NCBI GenBank assembly: GCA_904393115.1
Contig: CAJFMX010000001.1
Location: 118,985-182,984 of the forward strand
Direction: 5' to 3'
Length of the DNA stretch: 64,000 bases
Source: an uncultured Clostridia bacterium
GTDB taxonomy: Bacteria; Bacillota; Clostridia; Christensenellales; UBA1750
Made by a program: the position numbers and the translations under genes. Below the pieces are notes generated by a model. The model saw nothing but the letters and a program-made list of their open reading frames with translations, was not told where the DNA came from and ran no database searches. Each line of letters opens with the position of its first letter. Position 1 is the first letter of the stretch. Shown one piece after another: positions 51,889 to 59,657 of the stretch.

Positions 51889-53223
51889 ATGAGCAGCGTC
51901 AAATCCTTTCGCGGCGGCATCCATCCGCTGCACGCCATCGGCAGCGGAAAGGGCCTGACTGCGAACCTCCCCATCGCGGAGGCGCCTGCGCCGGCGCGCG
52001 TGATCCTGCCCATGGCCCAGCACATCGGCGCGCCCTGCGTGCCGTGCGTCGCGGTGGGGGATCGCGTGCTCCGCGGCCAGGCTGTGGGCCAGGTGCGGGG
52101 CTTTGTCAGCGCGCCGGTGCACGCTTCGGTATCCGGCACGGTGGTCGAAATCGCGCCGCACCTGACCATCGGCGGGGCCATGGTCCCCTGCGTCGTCATC
52201 GAAAACGACGGCAAGGACGAGTGGGACCCGGACTGCCGCCCGCCGGAAGGGTCCGTGGACAGCCTGAGCCCGCAGGACATCCTTGCGCGCATCGGCGAGG
52301 CGGGCGTCGTGGGCATGGGCGGCGCGGCGTTTCCCGCGCGCGTCAAGCTCTCCCCGCCCGGGGATAAGAAGATCGACTTCCTCCTGCTCAACGGCGCGGA
52401 GTGCGAGCCCTACCTCTCGGCGGACCACCGCCTGATGCTGGAGGAGGGCGCAAGGATCTTGGAGGGCGCCCGCTACGTCGCCCGCGCGCTGGGCTCGCCC
52501 CGCGTGATCGTGGGGATCGAGGCCAACAAGCGCGACGCCGCCGAGGCGTTGCGCGCCCTGGCCGCGCCCCTGGGCATCGAGGTCCAGGTCCTGCGCGTCA
52601 AGTACCCGCAGGGCTCGGAAAAGCAGCTCATCTCCGCGCTGACGGGCCGCAAGGTGCCCTCCGGCGGCCTGCCCATGGACGCCGGGTGCGTGGTGGTCAA
52701 CGTCTCTTCCGCCGCGGCCATTGCGGACGCGGTCGCAAAGGGCCGGCCCGTGACCGAGCGCGTGCTCACCGTCACCGGCGCGGTCCAGACGCCGAAGAAC
52801 CTGCGCGTGCGCATCGGCACGCCGGCGCAGGAGCTGATCGACCTGTGCGGGGGCCTCAAGCCGGAGGCGGACCGCGTGGTCTCCGGCGGGCCGATGATGG
52901 GCGTCGCGCTCTACGACCTGGCGGTCCCGGTGGTCAAGGGCACCAGCGGCCTGCTCGCCCTCACCCGGGAGCAGACCGCCCCGGGCAAGCTCACCAACTG
53001 CATCCGCTGCGGGCGCTGCGTGCGGGGCTGCCCCATCCACCTGCTGCCCTACGAGCTGTGCAACGACTTTGAGCGCGGGGACTGGGCTGCCGCGGACAAG
53101 CACAACGCGCTGGACTGCATCGAGTGCGGGTCCTGCACCTACGTCTGTCCCGCGAAGCGCAGCATCACCTCGTCCATCCGCGTCTGCAAGCGCCAGGTCC
53201 AAGCCCTGCGCAAGAAGCAGTAG
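51889..53223 (+). CDS. rnfC: Rnf complex subunit RnfC
   Basis: A 444-residue peripheral subunit that docks ferredoxin/NADH chemistry to the Rnf membrane complex, which couples electron flow from reduced ferredoxin to NAD+ with Na+ or H+ export. I start at MSSVKSFRGGIHP, the conserved opening of RnfC. The NADH/flavin-binding part has GVVGMGGAAFPARVKL and NGAECEPYLS. Two [4Fe-4S] motifs are seen: C371/C374/C377/C381 and C410/C413/C416/C420. The order C-D-G-E-A-B and the tight spacing mark a clostridial operon. The ribosome site AAGGGG lies a little far from the start. Confidence 0.96.
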   Translation: MSSVKSFRGGIHPLHAIGSGKGLTANLPIAEAPAPARVILPMAQHIGAPCVPCVAVGDRVLRGQAVGQVRGFVSAPVHASVSGTVVEIAPHLTIGGAMVPCVVIENDGKDEWDPDCRPPEGSVDSLSPQDILARIGEAGVVGMGGAAFPARVKLSPPGDKKIDFLLLNGAECEPYLSADHRLMLEEGARILEGARYVARALGSPRVIVGIEANKRDAAEALRALAAPLGIEVQVLRVKYPQGSEKQLISALTGRKVPSGGLPMDAGCVVVNVSSAAAIADAVAKGRPVTERVLTVTGAVQTPKNLRVRIGTPAQELIDLCGGLKPEADRVVSGGPMMGVALYDLAVPVVKGTSGLLALTREQTAPGKLTNCIRCGRCVRGCPIHLLPYELCNDFERGDWAAADKHNALDCIECGSCTYVCPAKRSITSSIRVCKRQVQALRKKQ

Positions 53224-53241
53224 AAGGGGGGAGAGATCCAG

Positions 53242-54156
53242 ATGAGCAACCTTACGGTATCCCTGTCGCCCCACGTGCGCGCGCAGAGCTCGACGCGCCG
53301 CATCATGCTCGATGTGCTCATCGCGCTGATCCCGGCGGTGGTCTTTGCGGTGTACTGGTTCGGCTTTTCGGTCCTTGTGACGATTCTTCTCTCCATGGCG
53401 GCGGCCATCGGCTCGGAGGCTCTGATGCAGAAGGCGCTGCGCCGGCCCATCACCGTGGACGACGGCTCGGCCGCGGTCACGGGCCTGCTGCTGGCGCTGA
53501 CGCTGCCGGCGGGCGTGCCCTGGTACGTGCCGGTCCTGGGCGCGGCCTTTGCCATCGTGATCGCCAAGCAGGTATTCGGCGGCCTGGGCGATAACTTCGT
53601 CAACCCGGCGCTGGCCGGGCGCGCGTTCCTGCTGGCGTCCTTCCCGGTGGCGATGACGACCTTCCCCGCCGTGGCGGACGCGGTCTCCTCGGCGACGCCC
53701 CTCTCGAGCGAGTTTGCGGGGACCGTGGACTACGCGCAGGCGTTCCTCGGCCGCATCGGCGGCTCCATCGGCGAGGTCTCCAAGCTCGCGCTGCTTGCGG
53801 GCGCGGCCTACCTGCTCGTGCGCCGCGTCATCGACTGGCGCGTGCCGGTGAGCTACCTGGGGACCCTCGCCGTGCTGAACCTGGCCTTTGGCGAGCCCGT
53901 GCTCGACAGCGTGCTGCTGGGCGGCACGGTCCTTGGCGCCTTCTTCATGGCGACGGACTACGTCACCTCTCCCGTGCCCGCCTGGGGCAAGGTGCTCTAC
54001 GGCATCGGCATCGGCGCGATCAACTTCGCCATCCGGCAGTGGGGCGCCTATCCCGAGGGCGTGACGTACGCCATACTCCTGATGAACATCGCGTCCCCGC
54101 TCCTGGAGCGCGCGACGCGGCCGCGCAAGTACGGGGAGGTGAAGCGCCGTGCGTGA
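53242..54156 (+). CDS. rnfD: Rnf complex subunit RnfD
   Basis: A 304-residue membrane subunit with about eight to nine segments. The covalent FMN site is in VSSATPLSS, the Thr being T152. SLSPHVRAQSSTRRIMLDVL is the usual cytoplasmic N-terminus, and the motif GGLGDNFVNPALAGRAFL is highly conserved. It has a GGGGGGAG ribosome site and overlaps rnfG by eight bases. It is one of the ion-translocating core subunits. Confidence 0.96.
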   Translation: MSNLTVSLSPHVRAQSSTRRIMLDVLIALIPAVVFAVYWFGFSVLVTILLSMAAAIGSEALMQKALRRPITVDDGSAAVTGLLLALTLPAGVPWYVPVLGAAFAIVIAKQVFGGLGDNFVNPALAGRAFLLASFPVAMTTFPAVADAVSSATPLSSEFAGTVDYAQAFLGRIGGSIGEVSKLALLAGAAYLLVRRVIDWRVPVSYLGTLAVLNLAFGEPVLDSVLLGGTVLGAFFMATDYVTSPVPAWGKVLYGIGIGAINFAIRQWGAYPEGVTYAILLMNIASPLLERATRPRKYGEVKRRA

Positions 54157-54694
54157 GATTGCAAAGGTGGCCTTTCGGCTCTTCCTCATCATGATCCTGG
54201 CCGGGCTGTGCCTGGGCGCGACGTATACCGTGACCAAGGACCCCATCGCCCAGCAGGAGCTCCTCCAGCAGGAGGCGGACCGCCGCGCGGTCCTGCCCGA
54301 GGCCGCCACCTTTGAGGAGGTGGCCATCGAGCCCACGGGCGCGGTCACGGCCTGCTTCCGCGGCCTTTCGGAGAGCGGGGAGCCCTGCGGCTATGCGCTC
54401 TCGGTCACCGCGTCGGGCTTTGGCGGGGACATCGCCATGACCGTCGGCGTCTCCGACGGCGTGGTCACGGGCGTGCGCATCGGCACGCACTCGGAGACCC
54501 CGGGCCTTGGCGCCAAGGCCGCGGACGACAGCTTCCTTTCCCAGTTCATGGGCAAGGGGGGCGACCTCACCGTCAACAAGAACGGCGCGCAGAACGACTC
54601 GGAAATCAGCGCCATCACCGCCGCGACCATCACCTCCCGCGCTGTGACCAGCGCGGTCAACGAGGCGGTGGCCCTGGCCGGAAGCCTGGAATAA
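54149..54694 (+). CDS. rnfG: Rnf complex subunit RnfG
   Basis: A 181-residue, single-membrane-anchor subunit with an extracytoplasmic FMN domain. The flavinylation motif reads TAATITS (157-163) with T162 as the attachment residue, and THSETPGLGAK (113-123) is the conserved loop beside it. The first position of the usual S-G-A-T motif is changed (T-A-A-T), but the acceptor Thr remains. Its start overlaps rnfD. A flavin transferase (ApbE) is needed but not present in the window. Confidence 0.94.
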   Translation: MREIAKVAFRLFLIMILAGLCLGATYTVTKDPIAQQELLQQEADRRAVLPEAATFEEVAIEPTGAVTACFRGLSESGEPCGYALSVTASGFGGDIAMTVGVSDGVVTGVRIGTHSETPGLGAKAADDSFLSQFMGKGGDLTVNKNGAQNDSEISAITAATITSRAVTSAVNEAVALAGSLE

Positions 54695-54711
54695 GGAGGA
54701 GGGGGGAAACC

Positions 54712-55350
54712 ATGGCAAAGCAGGATCTGAAGAAGATCTTCCTCAACGGCATTGTCACCGAGAACCCGACCTTCCGCCTGGTTCTCGGCATGTGCCCGAC
54801 GCTGGCGATCACCACCAGCGTGCTCAACGGCCTGGGCATGGGCCTGGCCACCACGTTCGTCCTGGTCTGTTCGAACTTCGTCATCTCGCTCATCCGCAAC
54901 TTCGTGCCCTCCAAGGTGCGCATTCCCGCCTATATCGTGGTCATCGCGACGTTCGTGACCATCGTGCAGCTGCTCCTGGAGGCGTTCCTGCCCTCGCTGT
55001 CGCAGAGCCTGGGGCTCTTCATCCCGCTGATCGTGGTCAACTGCATCATCTTTGCGCGGGCGGAGTCCTTCGCCTCCAAGAACCCGCCGCTGGCCTCCAT
55101 GGCGGACGGCCTGGGCATGGGGCTGGGCTTTACGATCTCGCTGTCCATCATCTCCGCCGTGCGCGAGCTCATCGGCTCCGGCACGCTCCTGGGCTTCCCG
55201 GTGCTGGGCAGCAACTACCCCGGCGTGCTGCTCTTCATCCTGGCCCCGGGCGGATACATCACCCTCGGCCTTGTGATGGTGGCCTTTAACGCCGTCATGA
55301 AGAAGATCGACGGCCGCCGCCGCGCCGCCGCGGAAGGGAGCGTGGCCTAA
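54712..55350 (+). CDS. rnfE: Rnf complex subunit RnfE
   Basis: A 212-residue membrane subunit with six segments, paralogous to RnfA. The N-terminus FLNGIVTENPTFRLVLGMCP is typical, and NCIIFARAESFASKNPP carries the conserved Cys that binds the intramembrane [2Fe-2S] or related cluster shared with RnfA. GGAGGAGGGG precedes the ATG, and its stop codon abuts the rnfA start. Confidence 0.96.
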   Translation: MAKQDLKKIFLNGIVTENPTFRLVLGMCPTLAITTSVLNGLGMGLATTFVLVCSNFVISLIRNFVPSKVRIPAYIVVIATFVTIVQLLLEAFLPSLSQSLGLFIPLIVVNCIIFARAESFASKNPPLASMADGLGMGLGFTISLSIISAVRELIGSGTLLGFPVLGSNYPGVLLFILAPGGYITLGLVMVAFNAVMKKIDGRRRAAAEGSVA

Positions 55351-55929
55351 ATGCAGGAAAACCTTTGGCTCATCCTGGTCGGCAGCATCCTGGTCAACAA
55401 CTTCGTCATGTCCAGGTTCTACGGCACCTGTCCGTTCCTGGGCGTATCCAAGCAGGTCTCCACGGCCCTGGGCATGGGCGTCGCGGTGACGTTCGTCATG
55501 GGCGTGGCCAGCCTTGTGACCTACCTTGTGCAGTACTACATCCTCGTCCCGCTGGAGCTGACGTACCTGCAGACCATCGCCTTCATCCTGGTCATCGCGG
55601 TGCTGGTGCAGCTGGTCGAGATGGTCATCAACAAGACCTCGCCCTCGCTCTACAAGGCCCTGGGCGTGTACCTGCCGCTCATCACCACAAACTGCGCGGT
55701 GCTGGGCGTGACCATCCTCAACATCACCGAGAGCTACTCCCTGCTCGGGTCCGTCGTCAACGGCGTGGGCTCGGCGCTGGGCTTTACGCTGGCGATCGTC
55801 CTGTTTGCGGGCGTGCGCGAGCGCCTGGAGAACAGCAACATCCCCGCGTGCTTCAAGGGCTTCCCCTCCACGCTCATCGGGGCGGGGCTGATGGCGGTGG
55901 CCTTCCTCGGCTTCCAGGGACTGATTTAA
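55351..55929 (+). CDS. rnfA: Rnf complex subunit RnfA
   Basis: A 192-residue membrane subunit with six segments, inverted in topology relative to RnfE. Conserved segments are LVNNFVMSRFYGTCPFLGVS and LPLITTNCAVLGV, each with the Cys that completes the membrane iron-sulfur site. The ATG follows the rnfE stop directly, so translation is coupled; the GGAAGGGAG ribosome site is inside rnfE. Confidence 0.96.
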   Translation: MQENLWLILVGSILVNNFVMSRFYGTCPFLGVSKQVSTALGMGVAVTFVMGVASLVTYLVQYYILVPLELTYLQTIAFILVIAVLVQLVEMVINKTSPSLYKALGVYLPLITTNCAVLGVTILNITESYSLLGSVVNGVGSALGFTLAIVLFAGVRERLENSNIPACFKGFPSTLIGAGLMAVAFLGFQGLI

Positions 55930-55942
55930 GGGGGCGTGTGAC

Positions 55943-56923
55943 ATGATGCTATCGGATATCCTCCTGCCCGCGGGCATCCTCGGGAGCATGGGCGTGCTCT
56001 TTGGCGCGGGCCTCGCCTTCGCCAGCCAGAAGCTCGCCGTCAAGGTCGACGAGCGCGTCGCCCAGGTGCGCGAGGCCCTGCCCGGCGCGGGCTGCGGCGG
56101 CTGCGGCTACGCCGGCTGCGACGCCTACGCCGCCGCGGTCGTCAACGAGGGCGCGCCCGTCAACCGCTGCCCCGTCGGCGGCGAAAAGGTCGCCAGGGAA
56201 ATCGCCGCCATCATGGGCGTGGAGGCGGGGTCCTCCACCCGCATGGTCGCCACCGTCCTCTGCCAGGGCGACGCGGATACCTGCAAGATCAAGTTCCCCT
56301 ACGAGGGGCTGACCGAGTGCCGCGCGCTCTTCCTCGCCTCCGGCGGGGACAAGGCCTGCAAGTACTCCTGCCTCGGCCTCGGCTCCTGCGCCAAGGTCTG
56401 CGACTTTGGCGCCATCACGGTGGAAAACCGCCTCGTCCACATCGACCCGGACAAGTGCAAGGGCTGCGGCAAGTGCATCCAGGTCTGCCCCAAGTCCGTC
56501 CTGCGCCTGGAGCCCTATGGCCAGCGCTCCATCCTGCGCTGCCGCGCGGTGGAGAAGGGCCGCGCCGTGCGCGAGGCCTGCACAAAGGGCTGCATCGGCT
56601 GCGGCAAGTGCGAAAAGAGCTGCAAGTTCGGCGCCATCACCATGGAAAACAACCTGCCCATCGTGGACATGGACAAGTGCGTCGGGTGCCTGGAGTGCGT
56701 GCGCAACTGCCCCACCGGCGCCATGACGGGCGACCTTTCCACCCGCAAACACGCCGTCATCGACGAGGGCGCGTGCGTGGGCTGCGGCTTGTGCGCCAAG
56801 CAGTGCAAGTTCGACGCCATAACCGGCGCGCTCAAGGAGAAGCACCGCGTAGACGCGCAGAAGTGCGTGGGCTGCGGCCTCTGCGCGCAGAAGTGCCCCA
56901 GGAAGTGCATCCAGCTCGTCTAA
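55943..56923 (+). CDS. rnfB: Rnf complex subunit RnfB, poly-ferredoxin
   Basis: A 326-residue subunit that takes electrons from ferredoxin. One N-terminal membrane anchor (about 5-27) is followed by the Fe-S motif CGGCGYAGC with the distal C of NRCPVGG, and then by a long series of ferredoxin motifs: CKGCGKCIQVCP, CIGCGKCEKSC, CVGCLECVRNCP, CVGCGLCAKQC and CVGCGLCAQKCP, plus CLGLGSCAKVC. About six [4Fe-4S] clusters beyond the first could bind, at the high end for the family and as found in acetogens. The ribosome site GGGGGCG is 13 bases after rnfA. M1 or M2 may be the start. Confidence 0.95.
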   Translation: MMLSDILLPAGILGSMGVLFGAGLAFASQKLAVKVDERVAQVREALPGAGCGGCGYAGCDAYAAAVVNEGAPVNRCPVGGEKVAREIAAIMGVEAGSSTRMVATVLCQGDADTCKIKFPYEGLTECRALFLASGGDKACKYSCLGLGSCAKVCDFGAITVENRLVHIDPDKCKGCGKCIQVCPKSVLRLEPYGQRSILRCRAVEKGRAVREACTKGCIGCGKCEKSCKFGAITMENNLPIVDMDKCVGCLECVRNCPTGAMTGDLSTRKHAVIDEGACVGCGLCAKQCKFDAITGALKEKHRVDAQKCVGCGLCAQKCPRKCIQLV

Positions 56924-56948
56924 GGACGCGCTTTCCCCGCTGCGGCGA

Positions 56949-56977
56949 TTGCCTCGGCGGGGATTTTATTGTATACT
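56949..56977 (+). promoter_or_regulatory. Promoter of the propeller lipoprotein gene
   Basis: TTGCCT, 17-base spacer, TATACT, about 45 bases before the start codon and 25 bases after the rnfB stop codon. Confidence 0.78.
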
Positions 56978-57023
56978 GAGGAGGAAACCGACGCGCGCAT
57001 TTCCGCGCTCTTTGGGAGGAAGC

Positions 57024-58811
57024 ATGAAAAGAGCTTGTTGCATCATTCTCGCGGCATTGCTGCTGTTTGCGGCAGGGTGCTCCGCGCCCGCGCCGACGCC
57101 CTCGTCCTCTGTGCCCGGGTATTACGGGCAGGGCCAGACGATGACCGGCGGCGCAAACCTTCGGGAGGCGGCCCTTTCCGCCGTCGCCGTCGAGCGCCAG
57201 CAGGAGGAGGTGGTCCTGACCATGACCTTCCGCCAGGGCGAGGGCGAGAGCGCCCGCGTCCCGGCCTACGAGGTCGAGTCGATCACGGCCCCGGCGCGCA
57301 TCGCCGTGCGCGTGCAGGCGGACCTTGCCGCGGACGCGCAGACGGACCTGGAGTCCGCCGGCGAATTCCTCGGCCTCTTTGCCCGCAGCACGGAGGAGGG
57401 GACCGACCTCTACTTCCAGTTCCTGGGCCAGATCGCCTACAAGATCAGCGAGGAGGAGGGCGCGCTCGTCCTGCGCGTGCGCGCGGACGACGCCCAGAGC
57501 ATCGACCAGTACCACGTCAAGGTCCCCTATAACGAGGCCAACCTCGCCGTCACGGCGGAGAGCGGCCTGCAGCCCGCCCTGTGCGCGGACGGCGAGCACG
57601 TCTACGACCTGAGCGCCGGCTTTGCCACGATCGAGGAGGCCGACGCCCTCTGCCGCACGCTGAACGACGCCCTGGAGGCCGCCGGCAGCGACGAGACGGC
57701 CGAGGTCATCTACCTGAACTCCGGCGCGGCGCCGGCGTATACCGAGCCCGTCTCCCGCTCCGAGCTCACGATGATGGGCGCGCTCAAGACCGACAGCGGC
57801 GTCGTGGACGGCACGCTCGTGGCCACCGACGCGCGCTTCCTCTGCTGGGACCCGGAGGGCGGCATGGTCATGGCCCGGCCCCAGGTCGAGACCACGGGCG
57901 ACGGCACGACCTCGACCTATGAGGAGATCTGGCTCTACCAGCTCGACGGCACGCGCGCGCCGCTGCTGGACACGGCCTTTTCCTCCGTGCAGAAGGCCGC
58001 CTATTCGCCGGACACCCGCTATATCGCCCTGCTGGAGCAGAGCAGCGGCGCGCGCCTGCTCTATCTCTACGACCGGCGGGACGGCGGCCTGCTCTTCCTC
58101 TCGGCCGAGGGATTCGGCGACTACACCTCCGACTTTGCCTGGGGGCAGGACGGTGTCCTCTACGCCATGAGCGGCAGCGACACCATGCAGCTGATGGCCT
58201 ATGACCCGGCCATGGCCGAGATGGGGCAGGAGCCCCTGCACGCCGTGGAGGAGCGCGAGGGCGGCTACGGCAACGTCGGCGAAGCGGGCGGAATCGTCTA
58301 CTTCAACGACGAATACGGCAACGTCTACGCCGTGGATACCGCCACCGGCACGCGCGAGCTCTTCGAGATCGCCGACGGCTTCCTGCTCTCGCCCGACGGC
58401 AGCCGCATGCTCCAGATCGTCTACGAGGACGGCGAAAACGGGTCCCTGGCCACGATGTACCTGTGCGACCTGGCGAGCGGCACGCGGATGCAGATCGCCG
58501 CGCAGGCCGCGCTCTCGGACTACGCCTGGTCGGAGGACAGCCGCGTGCTCTTCTACCTGGTCAGCAACCGCGACGCCGAGGACGCCGCGGACTACCCCGT
58601 GCGCCTGATGCGCTACAGCACGGTCGACGGCCGGACCACGGACCTCGGGGCCCTGGCGAGCAACTCGATCTTCCCCGGGCGCACGCAGGACTCGATCCTG
58701 CTGATGTACTACCAGGACCGCGACGGCCTGTTCTATCCCATCACCTACCAGCTGAGCCTGACGGACCTGACCGACCACGCGCAGGATGAGCTGGTCCCTA
58801 CCCTGGAATAA
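57024..58811 (+). CDS. Lipoprotein with AMIN-like and beta-propeller-like domains
   Basis: A 595-residue exported protein starting MKRACCIILAALLLFAAGC, with a lipobox giving an acylated Cys at residue 19. An N-terminal beta domain (about 45-190) with VESITAPARIAVRVQADL resembles AMIN domains. A short segment VYDLSAGFATIEEADALC looks SPOR-like. The second half (about 270-590) has repeated blade-like units (YSPDTRYIALLEQ, LLSPDGSRMLQIVYEDGE, SEDSRVLFYLV) suggesting a TolB/PD40-type propeller. It sits on the outer membrane face, perhaps with peptidoglycan. The AAC(3)-family gene starts 18 bases downstream. No function can be assigned with certainty. Confidence 0.85.
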   Translation: MKRACCIILAALLLFAAGCSAPAPTPSSSVPGYYGQGQTMTGGANLREAALSAVAVERQQEEVVLTMTFRQGEGESARVPAYEVESITAPARIAVRVQADLAADAQTDLESAGEFLGLFARSTEEGTDLYFQFLGQIAYKISEEEGALVLRVRADDAQSIDQYHVKVPYNEANLAVTAESGLQPALCADGEHVYDLSAGFATIEEADALCRTLNDALEAAGSDETAEVIYLNSGAAPAYTEPVSRSELTMMGALKTDSGVVDGTLVATDARFLCWDPEGGMVMARPQVETTGDGTTSTYEEIWLYQLDGTRAPLLDTAFSSVQKAAYSPDTRYIALLEQSSGARLLYLYDRRDGGLLFLSAEGFGDYTSDFAWGQDGVLYAMSGSDTMQLMAYDPAMAEMGQEPLHAVEEREGGYGNVGEAGGIVYFNDEYGNVYAVDTATGTRELFEIADGFLLSPDGSRMLQIVYEDGENGSLATMYLCDLASGTRMQIAAQAALSDYAWSEDSRVLFYLVSNRDAEDAADYPVRLMRYSTVDGRTTDLGALASNSIFPGRTQDSILLMYYQDRDGLFYPITYQLSLTDLTDHAQDELVPTLE

Positions 58812-58829
58812 GAGCGGAGGGCGGAGCGC

Positions 58830-59582
58830 ATGGTCACAGAAGAGGAGCTTGTGCGGGAATTTCAGGCGATCGGGGTGCAGCCCGGCATGACGCTGGAGGT
58901 CCACAGCTCCCTGAGCAGCTTCGGGTTTGTAGAGGGAGGCGAGGATACCGTCATCCGCGCGCTGAAGACGGCCGTGACGGAGGAGGGGAGCCTCTTCCTG
59001 CCCGCCCTCCGGCTCAGCCGGGAAATGCCCCTGACGGAGAGAGACCGAAGCCTGGGGATCGAGCGAAAAATCCAAATTCTGCCTCCGGACTGCGCGCATA
59101 CCGCGATGGGCGCGGTGGCCGATACCTTTCGTAGGCAGCCGGACACCTGCACGGGCGAGGGCGTGTTTCGGATTTCCGGCTGGGGAAAACATGGCGGCGA
59201 GGCCGCGCGCGGGGGACTGCAGTTCGCCCTGGAGCACGGGGGAAAGGCGCTGCTCCTTGGGGTGGACATCTACGCGCTCACCGCGATGCACTATGTGGAG
59301 GACCTGCTCCCGGAGCGGATTCAGCGCATTTTTGCGCCCGGTCCGGAGGTCCTGGCCCTGTACCCGCCGGAAAACTGGCTGATCGAGGTCGGACATCCTC
59401 CGGTCCGGGCCTGGTACACGATTCAGCGCATGGCGTACGACCGCGGATGGATTCGGGAGGGAACGGTCGGGTCCTGCAAAATGCGGTTCTTCGATTTGCG
59501 CAAGGTGGTAGGCCTCTACGCGGAGGAGCTGCGGCGGAATCCATACCGGCTCTACGGCATGGAGGAGCCCTCTCCCGAATAA
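58830..59582 (+). CDS. AAC(3)-family N-acetyltransferase
   Basis: A 250-residue protein of the aminoglycoside 3-N-acetyltransferase fold (antibiotic_NAT). The opening VQPGMTLEVHSSLSSFGFVEGG is the acetyl-CoA-binding start of the family, and HTAMGAVADTFRRQP is a conserved segment. It is shorter than most AAC(3) enzymes by about 15-20 residues, and many such YokD-like chromosomal members do not confer aminoglycoside resistance. GGAGGGCGGAG precedes the ATG. It may be co-transcribed with the lipoprotein. A resistance role is unproven. Confidence 0.88.
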   Translation: MVTEEELVREFQAIGVQPGMTLEVHSSLSSFGFVEGGEDTVIRALKTAVTEEGSLFLPALRLSREMPLTERDRSLGIERKIQILPPDCAHTAMGAVADTFRRQPDTCTGEGVFRISGWGKHGGEAARGGLQFALEHGGKALLLGVDIYALTAMHYVEDLLPERIQRIFAPGPEVLALYPPENWLIEVGHPPVRAWYTIQRMAYDRGWIREGTVGSCKMRFFDLRKVVGLYAEELRRNPYRLYGMEEPSPE

Positions 59583-59585
59583 GAC

Positions 59586-59637
59586 AAGACGCGGCGCGCT
59601 TCCCCGGTTTTCATGGGGAAGCGCGCCGCGTCTTTTT
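59586..59637. terminator. Strong terminator between the acetyltransferase and PBP genes
   Basis: AAGACGCGGCGCGCTTCCCC pairs perfectly with its complement ending in GTCTT across a 9-base loop, then five T. Convergent genes end on both sides. Confidence 0.92.
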
Positions 59638-59657
59638 GCCGCGCAGGGGAGAAGGGA

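Noticed and set aside
58830..59582. Aminoglycoside resistance gene
   Set aside because: The fold is right, but chromosomal short AAC(3)-family members are common and often do not confer resistance; called as family only.
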